The notes under the pieces: generated by a model | Database searches by the model: none | The model's input: only the letters and a program-made list of their open reading frames with translations | What the model was told of the DNA's origin: nothing | Shown here: positions 6,925 to 15,479 of the stretch, piece by piece | Position numbering within the stretch: position 1 is the stretch's first letter | How the letters are laid out: the number at the start of each line of letters is the position of its first letter | NCBI GenBank assembly: GCA_945900685.1 | Contig: CAMDJS010000018.1 | Span: 1 to 27,125, forward strand | Length of the DNA stretch: 27,125 bases | Origin: Bordetella parapertussis | Lineage (GTDB): Bacteria > Pseudomonadota > Gammaproteobacteria > Burkholderiales > Burkholderiaceae_C | Direction of reading: 5' to 3' | Translations under genes and position numbers: made by a program

Positions 6925-7685
6925 ATAGCGGGTACGCCCCCGTAGGTTTGCCACGTGGAGCCTGCCAGCCAACCGGCATCCACCGGTAAGTTGATACCTG
7001 TGATCGCAGTAGCTTGCGGGGATAACAAAAAGGCCACCGCCACCGCCACTTCATGGGGCTCTACCAAGCGACCCATGGCGGCTTGAGATATTAAGTCCTT
7101 CGGGTCACGGTCTCCTCGGTCAATCGCGGCTTGTAGCGCGGGAGTTCTTGTGTAGCCGGGTGAAACTGCGTTGATTCTCACGCCTGTGCGGCCCCATTCG
7201 GCTGCCATGCCTGCGGTCATGGAAATCACCGCAGCTTTGGCGGGTGCATAGGCATGAAGCGGGTTTGAGCGCATGCCCGCGATAGAGGCGAGATTGACAA
7301 TGGCTCCGCGTCCACGTTTGACCATGGCATGCCCAAACAATGAACAGCATAAATAGGTGCCCCTGAAATCCACGTTCAACACCCGTTCCCATTCCGACAT
7401 GCTTAATTGGTCTGGAGGGAGTCGATTTTGTAATATGCCAGCGCTGTTGACCAGACAGTCAACATCACCGTGTGTTTTTTCGATATCGGCCAAGCTGGCT
7501 TTGAGTGCCGCTTCATCAGTGACATCACACGCGATGAATCCAGCGGCTTTCGGGTGCAAACCAGCGACTGAGCCAGGCAAGTCCATCACCACCACGTGAT
7601 GGCCGATATCTATCAAATGTTCGACACAAGCAGCACCAATGCCGCTTGCTCCACCTGTGACTAAAGTGATTGATTTTTTTTGCAT
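6921..7685 (-). CDS. Short-chain dehydrogenase/reductase (SDR) family oxidoreductase
   Basis: 254 residues, a classical SDR. The nucleotide site TGGASGIG is at 10-17, Asp35 at the end of the second strand (VVVMDLPG) suggests NAD(H) preference, NSAG is at 80-83, and the catalytic set is Ser134 with Tyr146-x3-Lys150 (YAPAK). INAVSPGYTRTP and a C-terminal GINLPVDAGW are also standard. The substrate cannot be told from the sequence; it would oxidise or reduce a hydroxyl/keto group in the cytosol. It starts 12 bases after the PEBP-like gene on the same strand, so the two form an operon. Its stop abuts the recombinase relic. Confidence 0.9.
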   Translation of the reverse strand: MQKKSITLVTGGASGIGAACVEHLIDIGHHVVVMDLPGSVAGLHPKAAGFIACDVTDEAALKASLADIEKTHGDVDCLVNSAGILQNRLPPDQLSMSEWERVLNVDFRGTYLCCSLFGHAMVKRGRGAIVNLASIAGMRSNPLHAYAPAKAAVISMTAGMAAEWGRTGVRINAVSPGYTRTPALQAAIDRGDRDPKDLISQAAMGRLVEPHEVAVAVAFLLSPQATAITGINLPVDAGWLAGSTWQTYGGVPAI

Positions 7686-7697
7686 GATTGTCTGAAG

Positions 7698-8132
7698 CTA
7701 TTGGGTACCGATGACGCCTTGGAGAATCACGAATTTGGCGGAAAAAGTGGCTTTGGCAGACCCATTTGACAACACTTTATTTTCCGGGTTGAGGGCCAAT
7801 ACATTGAATTGGTATTCGTGTCCAAGTGTAGTGAAATTTTCCGGGCATGGACCCTTGTATTTATCTAGGGCGCCGGGTTCAATCACAAACTCTGCGGGAT
7901 AGCCCTCAGCTTGGGTGAGTAAGCCGCCGCCATGGTCATGTTTGTGATTGTCCAGATCAATCATTTGTACCTTGAGTTGGGTAGTCCCTGGTGGGATTTT
8001 TTTCAATTTCAATACGGGGGAAATGCTAGAGCAATGGTGTGAAATAAGCCATCTGAATTCCACGTTCAGCGCATTTTGCGCCCAGGCCGGAATGAAGCAG
8101 AAAAATAAGAGCAGTGCGGTCAAGCATTTCAT
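7698..8132 (-). CDS. Secreted YbhB/YbcL (PEBP)-like protein
   Basis: 144 residues from an ATG with GGAG six bases upstream; the frame is open beyond it, but that would run into fhs. A signal peptide is clear (MKCLTALLLFFCFIPAWA before QNALNVEF). The mature part matches the phosphatidylethanolamine-binding protein fold of the YbhB/YbcL group: SPVLKLKKIPPGTTQLKVQM, then DLDNHKHDHGGG, and the conserved YKGPCPENF...GHEYQFNVLALN. Bacterial members are periplasmic and mostly of unknown function; some bind small ligands through the conserved Asp/His pocket. It leads a two-gene operon with the SDR gene and is divergent from fhs across 155 bases. Confidence 0.75.
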   Translation of the reverse strand: MKCLTALLLFFCFIPAWAQNALNVEFRWLISHHCSSISPVLKLKKIPPGTTQLKVQMIDLDNHKHDHGGGLLTQAEGYPAEFVIEPGALDKYKGPCPENFTTLGHEYQFNVLALNPENKVLSNGSAKATFSAKFVILQGVIGTQ

Positions 8133-8224
8133 GGCGTACTCCAGATATTTACCTATTATGGTCGTTGGCTGCGGCAGCAATCCAAAAAAAGCTTTTTTAA
8201 TCCTTGGCATACGGGCTAACACGG

Positions 8225-8254
8225 CCTTGTAACAAGGAGCAACTGGCGTAAAAT
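8225..8254 (+). promoter_or_regulatory. Probable fhs promoter with a dyad over the -35
   Basis: A -35-like TTGTAA (8227-8232) and a -10 TAAAAT (8249-8254) are separated by 16 bases, placing transcription start about 27 bases before the fhs ATG. The perfect dyad CCTTGT-A-ACAAGG (8225-8237) covers the -35, a position suited to a repressor operator. No regulator is known for it. Confidence 0.4.
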
Positions 8255-8287
8255 TCGTGTGTTTAATTTTCAAATGGTTGAATAAAG

Positions 8288-9961
8288 ATGCTGAGTGACA
8301 TTGAAATTGCGCAGGCCGCAACATTAAAGCGGATTGCTGATCTGGCTCAAAGCCAGCTGGGAATATCAGACGACCATTTGTACGCTTACGGTCACCACAA
8401 AGCCAAATTGTCATTGAAATACATAGCCGATTTACCGGCCAAAAAAGACAGCAAAATTATTTTGGTCACAGCCATTTCACCCACACCTGCGGGGGAGGGC
8501 AAAACCACCACCACCGTCGGACTGGGGGATGCGCTTTGCAAAATTGGCAAGAAAAGCTTGATCTGTTTGCGTGAACCCTCTTTGGGGCCCGTCTTCGGTA
8601 TGAAGGGAGGTGCTACCGGTGGAGGTATGGCGCAAGTGGTTCCTATGGAAGATATCAATCTCCATTTCACCGGAGATTTTGGCGCTATTGGCTTGGCCCA
8701 TAACTTGTTGTCTGCCATGTTGGACAACCACATTCACCACGGCAACACATTGAAGATTGATACCCGACGTATCACCTGGAAGCGTGTCATGGACATGAAT
8801 GACCGCGCATTGCGTCAAATGGTGGTGGGTTTGGGTGGCACCGCCAACAGCGTGCCGCGAGAGGATGGTTTCGATATCGTGGTGGCTTCCGAGGTCATGG
8901 CTATTTTTTGCCTGGCAACCAGCTTGGCTGATCTCAAAACGCGTTTAGGCCGCATTGTGGCGGCTTACAACACTGAAGGCGAACCTGTGCTGGCCAGTGA
9001 TTTGAAAGCCCACGGCGCCATGGCCGCTTTGTTGCGTGATGCGTTTGCGCCCAATATTGCCCAGACGCTTGAAAATAATTTGGCCTTCATTCACGGCGGT
9101 CCCTTTGCCAATATTGCGCATGGTTGCAACTCTGTGGTGGCTACGACGACCGCCGCAAAACTCGCAGACTATGTGGTGACTGAAGCGGGGTTCGGTGCTG
9201 ATTTAGGCGCAGAAAAATTCATTGACATCAAATGCCGCAAGGCTGGTTTGAAGCCATCTGCGGTCGTATTGGTTGCCACAGTACGCGCTTTGAAATACCA
9301 CGGCGGTGTAGCCGTCAAGGAATTGGGCACAGAAAATTTAGCGGCTCTTGAAAAAGGCATGGTTAATCTGCAAAAGCATTTGCACAACATCCGCACACAC
9401 TACGGCTTGCCTTGTGTGGTCGCCATCAACCACAGAACAGAAGACACGCCTGCTGAAATTGCCATGCTTGAAAAAGCCTGCGCTGCCTATGACGCAGAAG
9501 TGGTTGTGGCCAAGCATTGGGCACAAGGCGGTGCAGGTGCCGTTGATTTAGCCCACGCAGTCGTTGCATTGTGTGAGCAGCCAAACAAATTTCAGTTTGT
9601 CTACGACGAAAAGCAAAGCTTGTGGGAGAAAGCTGAGAGCATTGCCCGCAAGGTTTATGGGGCGCAAGGTATTTCTGCAGATGCCAAAGCCAAAACCTTG
9701 ATCGATAAATTGCAAGAGCAGGGTTATGGACATTACCCGGTGTGTATTGCCAAAACCCAATATTCTTTTTCTACGGATGCCAAGGCGCTTGGCGCGCCAA
9801 CGGGTCACACTTTGCATATCCGCGAGGCCAGGCTTGCTGCAGGGGCCGAATTTGTGGTGCTGGTTTGCGGCGATGTCATGACCATGCCCGGGCTTCCCAA
9901 AATCCCGTCAGCGCATGCCATTGACATAGATGCAGATGGGAATATTGTGGGTTTGTTTTAA
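8288..9961 (+). CDS. fhs: Formate--tetrahydrofolate ligase
   Basis: 557 residues, normal length. It joins formate to tetrahydrofolate with ATP to give 10-formyl-THF, feeding purine and one-carbon metabolism. The ATP-binding loop [14 protein letters not shown] is near residues 66-79, followed by the family blocks [69 protein letters not shown], and a C-terminal [15 protein letters not shown]. It is divergent from the PEBP-SDR operon. The cytochrome c peroxidase gene begins only nine bases after its stop, so the two may share a transcript even though the functions are unrelated. Confidence 0.98.
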   Translation: MLSDIEIAQAATLKRIADLAQSQLGISDDHLYAYGHHKAKLSLKYIADLPAKKDSKIILVTAISPTPAGEGKTTTTVGLGDALCKIGKKSLICLREPSLGPVFGMKGGATGGGMAQVVPMEDINLHFTGDFGAIGLAHNLLSAMLDNHIHHGNTLKIDTRRITWKRVMDMNDRALRQMVVGLGGTANSVPREDGFDIVVASEVMAIFCLATSLADLKTRLGRIVAAYNTEGEPVLASDLKAHGAMAALLRDAFAPNIAQTLENNLAFIHGGPFANIAHGCNSVVATTTAAKLADYVVTEAGFGADLGAEKFIDIKCRKAGLKPSAVVLVATVRALKYHGGVAVKELGTENLAALEKGMVNLQKHLHNIRTHYGLPCVVAINHRTEDTPAEIAMLEKACAAYDAEVVVAKHWAQGGAGAVDLAHAVVALCEQPNKFQFVYDEKQSLWEKAESIARKVYGAQGISADAKAKTLIDKLQEQGYGHYPVCIAKTQYSFSTDAKALGAPTGHTLHIREARLAAGAEFVVLVCGDVMTMPGLPKIPSAHAIDIDADGNIVGLF

Positions 9962-9970
9962 GGTGTATTC

Positions 9971-11044
9971 ATGAAAAATTTGAAACTTTGGCTGGCTGGT
10001 GTGTCTGCGGTGTCTCTGGCCACCTTGTTGGCTTGGTCTGTGCCGCTGACCGCGTTGTCTGATAACAATGACAAGGCCTTGATCGACAAAGCCAATACCT
10101 TGTTCAAACCCTTGCCTGCAAGTTCCGCGCTTGAAAACACCGACCTCACGCCAAACCGAGTTGCACTCGGCAAAGCTTTGTTTTTTGAAACCCGTGTGTC
10201 CTCAGATGGCAGACTCGGTTGCGCAACATGTCACAACCCTGCTTTTTACGGTGCCGATTCACTTGCTCTATCTGTAGGCATCCATGGCAAAGTGCTGCCC
10301 AGAAATGCACACACGGTTTTCAACACTTCATTGTTGATGGCGCAACACTACGGTGGCAACCGTGCCACGGTGGAAGAGCAGGCATTCAAGTCATTGCTCA
10401 GCCCCTTGGCCTACGGCAACACATCCAACGAGCAAGTTGAAACCAAGCTGACCAAACTCGGTTATTTGCCTTTGTTTAAGGCGGCGTATCCAGCGGATGA
10501 AAAGCCTGTGAGCGTAGAAAATTGGAGCAAGGCCATAGGTGCTTTTGAGCGCACATTGCTCACGCCTTCACCCTTCGACAAATTCTTGAAAGGCGATGCG
10601 CAGGCCTTGTCCAAAAATGCCAAATTGGGTTTGGAGAAATTCATCAACACAGGTTGTGCCGGTTGCCATAACGGTGTGACGGTAGGTGGCCAGTCTTACC
10701 AGAAATTTGGTATCACACAAGATTACTGGAAGGTCACTGGCAGCACACCCAAAGATGCTTTCGGCGGCTACGACAAAGGGCGTTTCCATGACACCAAAAA
10801 TGAGGCTGATGCTTTCATGTTCAAAGTACCTCAGTTGCGCAATGTAGCTGTGACCCCGCCTTTTTTTCATGACGGATCAGTGGAGAATTTGCCGCAAGCT
10901 GTGCGTGTGATGGCGCAGCTGCAATTAGGCAAGCAATTGTCAGATGAAGACGTGATGCAGATGGTCAGTTTCTTGGAGTCTTTGACCGGAGACATTCCAG
11001 CAGACTTTGCCAAAGCGCCGCGTTTGCCTGTAGCCCCACATTGA
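9971..11044 (+). CDS. Di-heme cytochrome c peroxidase
   Basis: 357 residues. An N-terminal hydrophobic segment (about 5-28) acts as signal peptide or anchor, placing the protein in the periplasm. Two c-type heme motifs are present, CATCH at 84-88 and CAGCH at 229-233, in the arrangement of the CcpA/MauG family. Other family blocks are VALGKALFFETRVSSDG, GKVLPRNAHTVFNTS, AFMFKVPQLRNVAVTPPFFH and MAQLQLGKQLS. Such enzymes reduce H2O2 with electrons from cytochromes or cupredoxins. An AAGG ribosome site precedes the ATG. It lies nine bases after fhs and 35 bases before the second Adhesin_E-like gene. CcpA versus a MauG-like role cannot be separated here. Confidence 0.93.
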   Translation: MKNLKLWLAGVSAVSLATLLAWSVPLTALSDNNDKALIDKANTLFKPLPASSALENTDLTPNRVALGKALFFETRVSSDGRLGCATCHNPAFYGADSLALSVGIHGKVLPRNAHTVFNTSLLMAQHYGGNRATVEEQAFKSLLSPLAYGNTSNEQVETKLTKLGYLPLFKAAYPADEKPVSVENWSKAIGAFERTLLTPSPFDKFLKGDAQALSKNAKLGLEKFINTGCAGCHNGVTVGGQSYQKFGITQDYWKVTGSTPKDAFGGYDKGRFHDTKNEADAFMFKVPQLRNVAVTPPFFHDGSVENLPQAVRVMAQLQLGKQLSDEDVMQMVSFLESLTGDIPADFAKAPRLPVAPH

Positions 11045-11079
11045 TCTCAAGCAGCAGTTTCATCTGTCGACTTACTCAG

Positions 11080-11478
11080 ATGCGTTTCTTGTCTCATGTT
11101 GTGTTGCTTGCAGGGCTTTGCCTGCCGGTTCTGGCCAACGCCGAATGGTCTTATTTGTCTGGTGGTGACGGGGATACCGTTCTGCTGGATCGGTCAACGC
11201 TGGTGCAAAATAAAAACCGGAATTCAACCATTTGGATGTTGACCAATTTTGGCAACCCCACGGCACAAGATGTGTTGTCCGTGGCTAAATGGATTGAGTT
11301 TGATTGTGATCGTGACCGCTACAGGTATCTGGCAGTCTATGGTTACGAAGGACAAATGCAAACCGGCGCCAAACTCATCAACATGACTAAGCCGTCACTT
11401 TGGGACAAAACAAAGTATGGAACGGTTTTGAAAAACATACAACTCATTGCCTGCCTGCGCGGCCCCTTGCTGAGGTAA
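11080..11478 (+). CDS. Secreted protein, surface-adhesin E (Adhesin_E)-like
   Basis: 132 residues from the ATG at 11080. I chose this start because a proper signal peptide follows at once (MRFLSHVVLLAGLCLPVLANA before EWS); an earlier TTG at 11041 would overlap the peroxidase stop. The mature part repeats the pattern of the protein at 5444-5824: AEWS, LLDRSTL, IWMLTNF, then S-x3-WIEFDC, G-M-x-GAKL, and a final cysteine in LIACLRG. The two therefore appear to be distant paralogues of the Adhesin_E family. The function is unknown and an export location is inferred from the signal peptide. It is packed between the peroxidase and the alpha/beta hydrolase gene (7-base gap). Confidence 0.65.
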   Translation: MRFLSHVVLLAGLCLPVLANAEWSYLSGGDGDTVLLDRSTLVQNKNRNSTIWMLTNFGNPTAQDVLSVAKWIEFDCDRDRYRYLAVYGYEGQMQTGAKLINMTKPSLWDKTKYGTVLKNIQLIACLRGPLLR

Positions 11479-11485
11479 ACAACAA

Positions 11486-12367
11486 ATGCAAATGAACTTT
11501 GTCGAAACTGATTTGTTGCGGATCGGTTATTGCGAATGGAATCCGGATGCTCCGCGTTGTGTTGTGTTGACCCACGGTTGGCCAGACAGCATTCGCTGTT
11601 GGCATCATGTTGTGCCGCATTTAGTGCAGGCCGGTTGCAGAGTGATAGCGCCTGCGCTTCGGGGTTTTTTGCCCACTACTTTTTTGTCCGAGTCCACGCC
11701 AAGAACCGGTCAATTGACCGCACTGGGCCGAGACATGGTCGACTTTGTCCATGCATTGAAGTTGAATAAGCCCGTTTTAGTTGGGCATGACTGGGGTGCG
11801 CGTGCAGTCGCCAATGCCTGTGGATTACAACCGGGCATCGCCAGTCACATGGTGATGATCTCCGTCGGTTACGGCACCAACGACCCGTCTCAGGCTTTGA
11901 GCATGGAACAAACCCAACTCTACTGGTACCACTGGTTCATGGCGACTGAGCGCGGAAAGCGTACCGTCAGAGAACACGGCAAGGCGTTTGCGCAGCGTAT
12001 GTGGGACACCTGGGCGCCAAGTGGTTGGTACTTGCCGGATGAATTTGAGCAAACTGCCATGGCGTTCAACACTTCAGATTGGGCGGAGGTGACACTGCAT
12101 TCTTACCAAAATCGTTGGGGGCATGCGCCGTCCGATCCTTATTACGATACGGATGAACAAAAATTGATTCCTGCGCCAGTGTTGGATGTGCCGACATTGA
12201 TGTTGCACGGAGAGCAAGACGGCGTGAGTTTGCCAGCCACATCCGCGAAAAAAGAGCAGTGTTTCAAAGGCCGGTATGAAAGACAGTTGCTTGCAGGTGT
12301 AGGCCATTTTCCTCAGCGCGAAGCACCCGAGAAAGTGGCTCAAGCAATCCTGACTTTTATCAAGTGA
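11486..12367 (+). CDS. Alpha/beta hydrolase, epoxide hydrolase / haloalkane dehalogenase type
   Basis: 293 residues. The oxyanion loop HGWPD is at 30-34. The nucleophile elbow is GHDWGAR with Asp102, an aspartate rather than serine, as in epoxide hydrolases and haloalkane dehalogenases. The acid is probably Asp245 (HGEQD) and the base His274 (GVGHFPQREAP). The cap domain (about 130-220) is rich in Trp and Tyr. It would open an epoxide or release a halide through an ester intermediate; the sequence does not settle which, though dehalogenases usually need a second halide-binding Trp/Asn that I cannot place. GAGG overlapping the preceding stop gives the ribosome site. The gene ends abutting the convergent ParA gene. 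Confidence 0.88.
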   Translation: MQMNFVETDLLRIGYCEWNPDAPRCVVLTHGWPDSIRCWHHVVPHLVQAGCRVIAPALRGFLPTTFLSESTPRTGQLTALGRDMVDFVHALKLNKPVLVGHDWGARAVANACGLQPGIASHMVMISVGYGTNDPSQALSMEQTQLYWYHWFMATERGKRTVREHGKAFAQRMWDTWAPSGWYLPDEFEQTAMAFNTSDWAEVTLHSYQNRWGHAPSDPYYDTDEQKLIPAPVLDVPTLMLHGEQDGVSLPATSAKKEQCFKGRYERQLLAGVGHFPQREAPEKVAQAILTFIK

Positions 12368-12991
12368 TCAGCTCTCGAGCCAGTCGCAAATGACCTTCCA
12401 TTGCTGAAGATCTTTTTCCACTTTGCTGGGCGTGATGTCGAACAAACTCAGGCCGTGGGCTGCCAGGTGCAAGTAGTACTGGGTATCGCGTAAATAGCCA
12501 ACGATAGGCACATCAAGTCCGGCCATGAATTCACGTAATTTATTTGCGGCGATGGTTCTTTCATCGACTCGCATGCCGATGATGCCTAATTTGGTTTTGC
12601 TGGCTTTGGTGATTTCCCGCACTTGGGAAATGAACGCCTGAGACGCGTACATGTCAAAAATGCTGGGCATGATGGGAATGAGCAATTTTTCTGCGCGGGT
12701 GACGACTTCTTTGAAACGCCAGCCACCCAAGCCACCGGGTGTGTCAATCACCACATGTGTGGTGCCTCTGGGCGGTTTGGCCGTCAATACCAAATCGGCT
12801 TGCAATTCCCAGGTGGATATACGGTTGGTTTCAGCAGGGCGCAAATCAAGCCAAAGCCTGGATGATTGCTGTACATCGGCGTCCCCCAGCATCACAGAAT
12901 GTCCACGCGAAGCAAAATACCCCGCCACGTTAGTGGACAGAGTGGACTTTCCTGAACCCCCTTTGGGGTTGGCTATCACTACAACCGGCAT
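12368..12991 (-). CDS. ParA/Soj-family P-loop ATPase (orphan)
   Basis: 207 residues from the ATG at 12991 (MPVVVIANPKGGSGKST), chosen because ParA proteins start directly at this strand; an ATG at 13018 would add nine residues. The deviant Walker A has signature Lys10 and Lys15, Walker A' is DADVQQS (38-44), and Walker B is VVIDTPGG with Asp83. ParA ATPases position DNA or protein complexes on the nucleoid or membrane. No parB, parS or replication gene is nearby, so plasmid partition is unlikely. Its start lies one base after the stop of the lipoprotein gene, implying translational coupling and perhaps a shared role at the cell envelope. Confidence 0.88.
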   Translation of the reverse strand: MPVVVIANPKGGSGKSTLSTNVAGYFASRGHSVMLGDADVQQSSRLWLDLRPAETNRISTWELQADLVLTAKPPRGTTHVVIDTPGGLGGWRFKEVVTRAEKLLIPIMPSIFDMYASQAFISQVREITKASKTKLGIIGMRVDERTIAANKLREFMAGLDVPIVGYLRDTQYYLHLAAHGLSLFDITPSKVEKDLQQWKVICDWLES

Positions 12992-12992
12992 A

Positions 12993-13679
12993 TCAAGACA
13001 GATCCCAACCTTTTCCATTTCTGCAATAAGTCAGTGCTTGGTTATACAAAGCCTGACCTGACGGGCTACCTTTGACAAACAAAAGGTAGTTTTTCAGTGG
13101 CATCATATCCGTTGATCGCGCGCAGTCAAAACCGCGTCCCAGTTCGCCGTTGAAATGCAGCACAACCCGTCCGTTGGCTTGCACACGTTTGTAAGATGCG
13201 CCTAAAAAGGCCACAGCACAAGCGGATTCACATTGTTGACCTTCAGTCACTATCAACTCAAGGGCTTGTGACTTGAACCACTGCCCGAGTTGCATACCAA
13301 GCATCAATTCACCCTGGGCGGAATTCACATAGACCGGAGTGACCAAGCGAATGCCGTTTTTGCGAATACAGGGTTTCAAATTTTGCAGCAAGCTGCCCAA
13401 ACCGGTCAGGGCACTGCTGTCGAGGTAGCCGGAAAACTCCACAATATCCAATGAGCCAGACATGCATTCGGGGTAATTCAGACGGCTGTGTCTGGCCTCA
13501 AAGCGCTCGCCATAGACAGAGCTGACCAACTTCATTTGAGACTGCGGATAGCCGTAACTGTTTGATCCCATGACCACCTGGTAGGGCACTGCTTCAAGGC
13601 TAGCCTGGCGCGGATTGACGCAGCCGAGCAACAGCATCAGCGGCAGTAGCAGCAGGGTTGAAATTGTTGAGATCTTCAT
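12993..13679 (-). CDS. Lipoprotein with a ClpP/crotonase-like domain (predicted)
   Basis: 228 residues from the ATG at 13679, with AAGG eight bases upstream; a longer frame exists but would bury the signal. The lipoprotein signal ends in the lipobox LLGC (Cys20), so the mature protein is lipid-anchored. The segment RLVTPVYVNSAQGELMLG and then CESACAVAFLGASYKRV (150-166) and VVLHFNGE recall periplasmic ClpP-like proteins, where the Ser of the CxSAC motif would be the nucleophile (Ser152 here). The usual SPGG motif is degenerate (NSAQG), so proteolytic activity is uncertain. It is coupled to the downstream ParA gene. Six further cysteines are present after Cys20, several possibly disulfide-bonded. 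Confidence 0.55.
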   Translation of the reverse strand: MKISTISTLLLLPLMLLLGCVNPRQASLEAVPYQVVMGSNSYGYPQSQMKLVSSVYGERFEARHSRLNYPECMSGSLDIVEFSGYLDSSALTGLGSLLQNLKPCIRKNGIRLVTPVYVNSAQGELMLGMQLGQWFKSQALELIVTEGQQCESACAVAFLGASYKRVQANGRVVLHFNGELGRGFDCARSTDMMPLKNYLLFVKGSPSGQALYNQALTYCRNGKGWDLS

Positions 13680-13752
13680 GGACGACCTTGATGAAATGAA
13701 TGACAAATTGCCACTCTTGATGGTCGACACAGCCAATGAAAACTTGAGCGAT

Positions 13753-13777
13753 CGCAACCGTCGTTAGGACGGCTGCG
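13753..13777 (-). terminator. Hairpin terminator after the lactate permease gene
   Basis: On the - strand the arms CGCAGCCGTC and GACGGTTGCG form a 10-bp stem with one G-U pair and a CTAAC loop, 14 bases after the permease stop. Only a short T run follows (CAAGTTTTC), so it may be a weak or Rho-assisted terminator. It separates the permease from the lipoprotein-ParA unit. Confidence 0.5.
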
Positions 13778-13790
13778 ACAGCTTATTTGC

Positions 13791-15452
13791 TCAGTGAACC
13801 ACCATCAAAGTAAATGGATAAACGTAGGCTTGCAAGCTCACAAGTATCCCCACCAGGCAGGCCAAAGCAATGGAGTGGAAGAAGACGTAGCGCAAAATAT
13901 CGCCTTCATGGTTGAACCAGCGTGTGGCGGTGGACGCCACCACAATAGACTGGGCATCAATCATCTTGCCCATGACGCCGCCTGAACTGTTGGCTGCACC
14001 CATCAGGTTGGGCGACAGCCCCAGTTGCTCGGCCGCTACTTTTTGCATACCGCCAAACAACACATTCGATGCCGTATCTGAGCCTGTGAGCGCCACACCC
14101 AACCAACCCATCAAGGTACCAAAGAAGGGATAGAAGACGCCGGTGTTGGCAAACGCCAAACCCAGGGTGGTGTCAGTGCCAGAGTAGCGTGTCAAGTAAC
14201 CCAAGGCCAGCATCAAAACGATGGTGATCAGTGAATAGCGAACCAGCCAAATCGTCGAAAAGAAAATGCGGATCATGTGAAGCGGGTTGTACTTCATCAC
14301 CAAACCGCCAACGATGGCAGACAACAAAATGCCGGTGCCGGTGGAGGACAACAAATTCAGCGTGTAGATGGCACTTTCGGTTTTGGGGATAGGCACAACC
14401 GGTGGCATTTTCTCAATCAGGTTGTGCAAACCTTCCATGGGAAATTGCGGAGCAAAGATGCCATTCAAATAGGCCTTCACAGATGGCAAACCCCAGATGA
14501 AGATGAACACGGTGAGGATGGCCCAAGGAGTCCAAGCACGAATGATGTCGTCGCGTGAATGCACGGTAACGGCGCGTGGTGCTTGCGCTTGACCGCCACT
14601 GGCCTCGTGGCCTTTCAAAGACACAGAAGTCCAGATGGTTTTGGGTTGCCAATAACGCAAGAAGCTAACCAAACAGGCCATGCTGACCACGGCGGCAATG
14701 ATGTCCACCAACTCGGGACCGATGTAGTTAGATACCAAAAATTGCATGATGGCAAAACTCAAACCGGTTACCAAAATGGCTGGCCAAATTTCCCACATGG
14801 CACGGCGACCAGCGAAAGCCCAAATCAACCAAAAGGGCACCAGTAAGGAAAAGAAGGGCAACTGGCGACCGACCATCATGGAAACTTCCATGGCGTCATA
14901 GCCATGCACTTTGGCCAAGGTGATGATGGGGGTACCCAAAGCCCCGAACGCCACTGGCGCGGTGTTGGCAATCAAGGACAAACCAGATGCTGCCAAGGGC
15001 GAGAAGCCCAGGCCAATCAGAATGGCCGCGGTCACCGCCACAGGGGTACCAAAACCTGCTGCACCTTCAAAGAACGCGCCAAACGCAAAGGCAATCAGCA
15101 GCAATTGCAAGCGCCGATCTTCCGTGATGCCAGCAATGGAATCTTGTAGTACCTTGAAGCTGCCGTTTTGCTCTGTCAATTGGTGCAGGAAAATGATGTT
15201 GAGCACAATCCAGCCAATGGGCAATAAGCCGGTTAGCCCGCCGTACAGGGCTGCATTGGCAGCCATTTCGCTTGGCATTCCGTAAACCACGATCGCAATG
15301 GCCAATGCCGCGACCAAGCCTGCACCTGCAGCGATATGGGCTTTCAAATGAAAGAAGCCCAACCCTGCCAACATGACCACCACAGGAATGGCTGCCAAAA
15401 AAGTTGAAAAAACCATGTTGCCCATGGGGTCGTATATTTGTTGCCAGGTCAT
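13791..15452 (-). CDS. lldP: L-lactate permease (LldP/LctP family)
   Basis: 553 residues from the ATG at 15452, which has GGAG seven bases upstream; a TTG four codons earlier is also open but less likely. The protein has some twelve or more hydrophobic membrane segments and the LctP signatures FGAFFEGAAGFGTPVAVTA, NTAPVAFGALGTPI, and near the C terminus FFGTLMGWLGVALTGSDT and NLMGAANSSGGVMGKMI. It would take up L-lactate (or glycolate) with protons across the inner membrane. No lactate dehydrogenase gene is next to it. It is divergent from an acyl-CoA dehydrogenase gene over 81 bases and ends in its own hairpin. Confidence 0.93.
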   Translation of the reverse strand: MTWQQIYDPMGNMVFSTFLAAIPVVVMLAGLGFFHLKAHIAAGAGLVAALAIAIVVYGMPSEMAANAALYGGLTGLLPIGWIVLNIIFLHQLTEQNGSFKVLQDSIAGITEDRRLQLLLIAFAFGAFFEGAAGFGTPVAVTAAILIGLGFSPLAASGLSLIANTAPVAFGALGTPIITLAKVHGYDAMEVSMMVGRQLPFFSLLVPFWLIWAFAGRRAMWEIWPAILVTGLSFAIMQFLVSNYIGPELVDIIAAVVSMACLVSFLRYWQPKTIWTSVSLKGHEASGGQAQAPRAVTVHSRDDIIRAWTPWAILTVFIFIWGLPSVKAYLNGIFAPQFPMEGLHNLIEKMPPVVPIPKTESAIYTLNLLSSTGTGILLSAIVGGLVMKYNPLHMIRIFFSTIWLVRYSLITIVLMLALGYLTRYSGTDTTLGLAFANTGVFYPFFGTLMGWLGVALTGSDTASNVLFGGMQKVAAEQLGLSPNLMGAANSSGGVMGKMIDAQSIVVASTATRWFNHEGDILRYVFFHSIALACLVGILVSLQAYVYPFTLMVVH

Positions 15453-15479
15453 TGCAAACTCCAAGACTTAAAAAATAAA

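Noticed and set aside
8133..8414. Extended start of the PEBP-like gene
   Set aside because: It would overlap fhs and hide a typical signal peptide that starts at 8132 with a good GGAG site.
12368..12991. Plasmid partition locus
   Set aside because: The ParA gene has no parB, no parS-like repeats and no replication gene nearby, and is embedded among chromosomal metabolic genes.
14277..15285. Several + strand frames opposite lldP
   Set aside because: They are low-complexity products (Gly/Gln/His- or Lys/Ala-rich) typical of the reverse of a membrane-protein gene.
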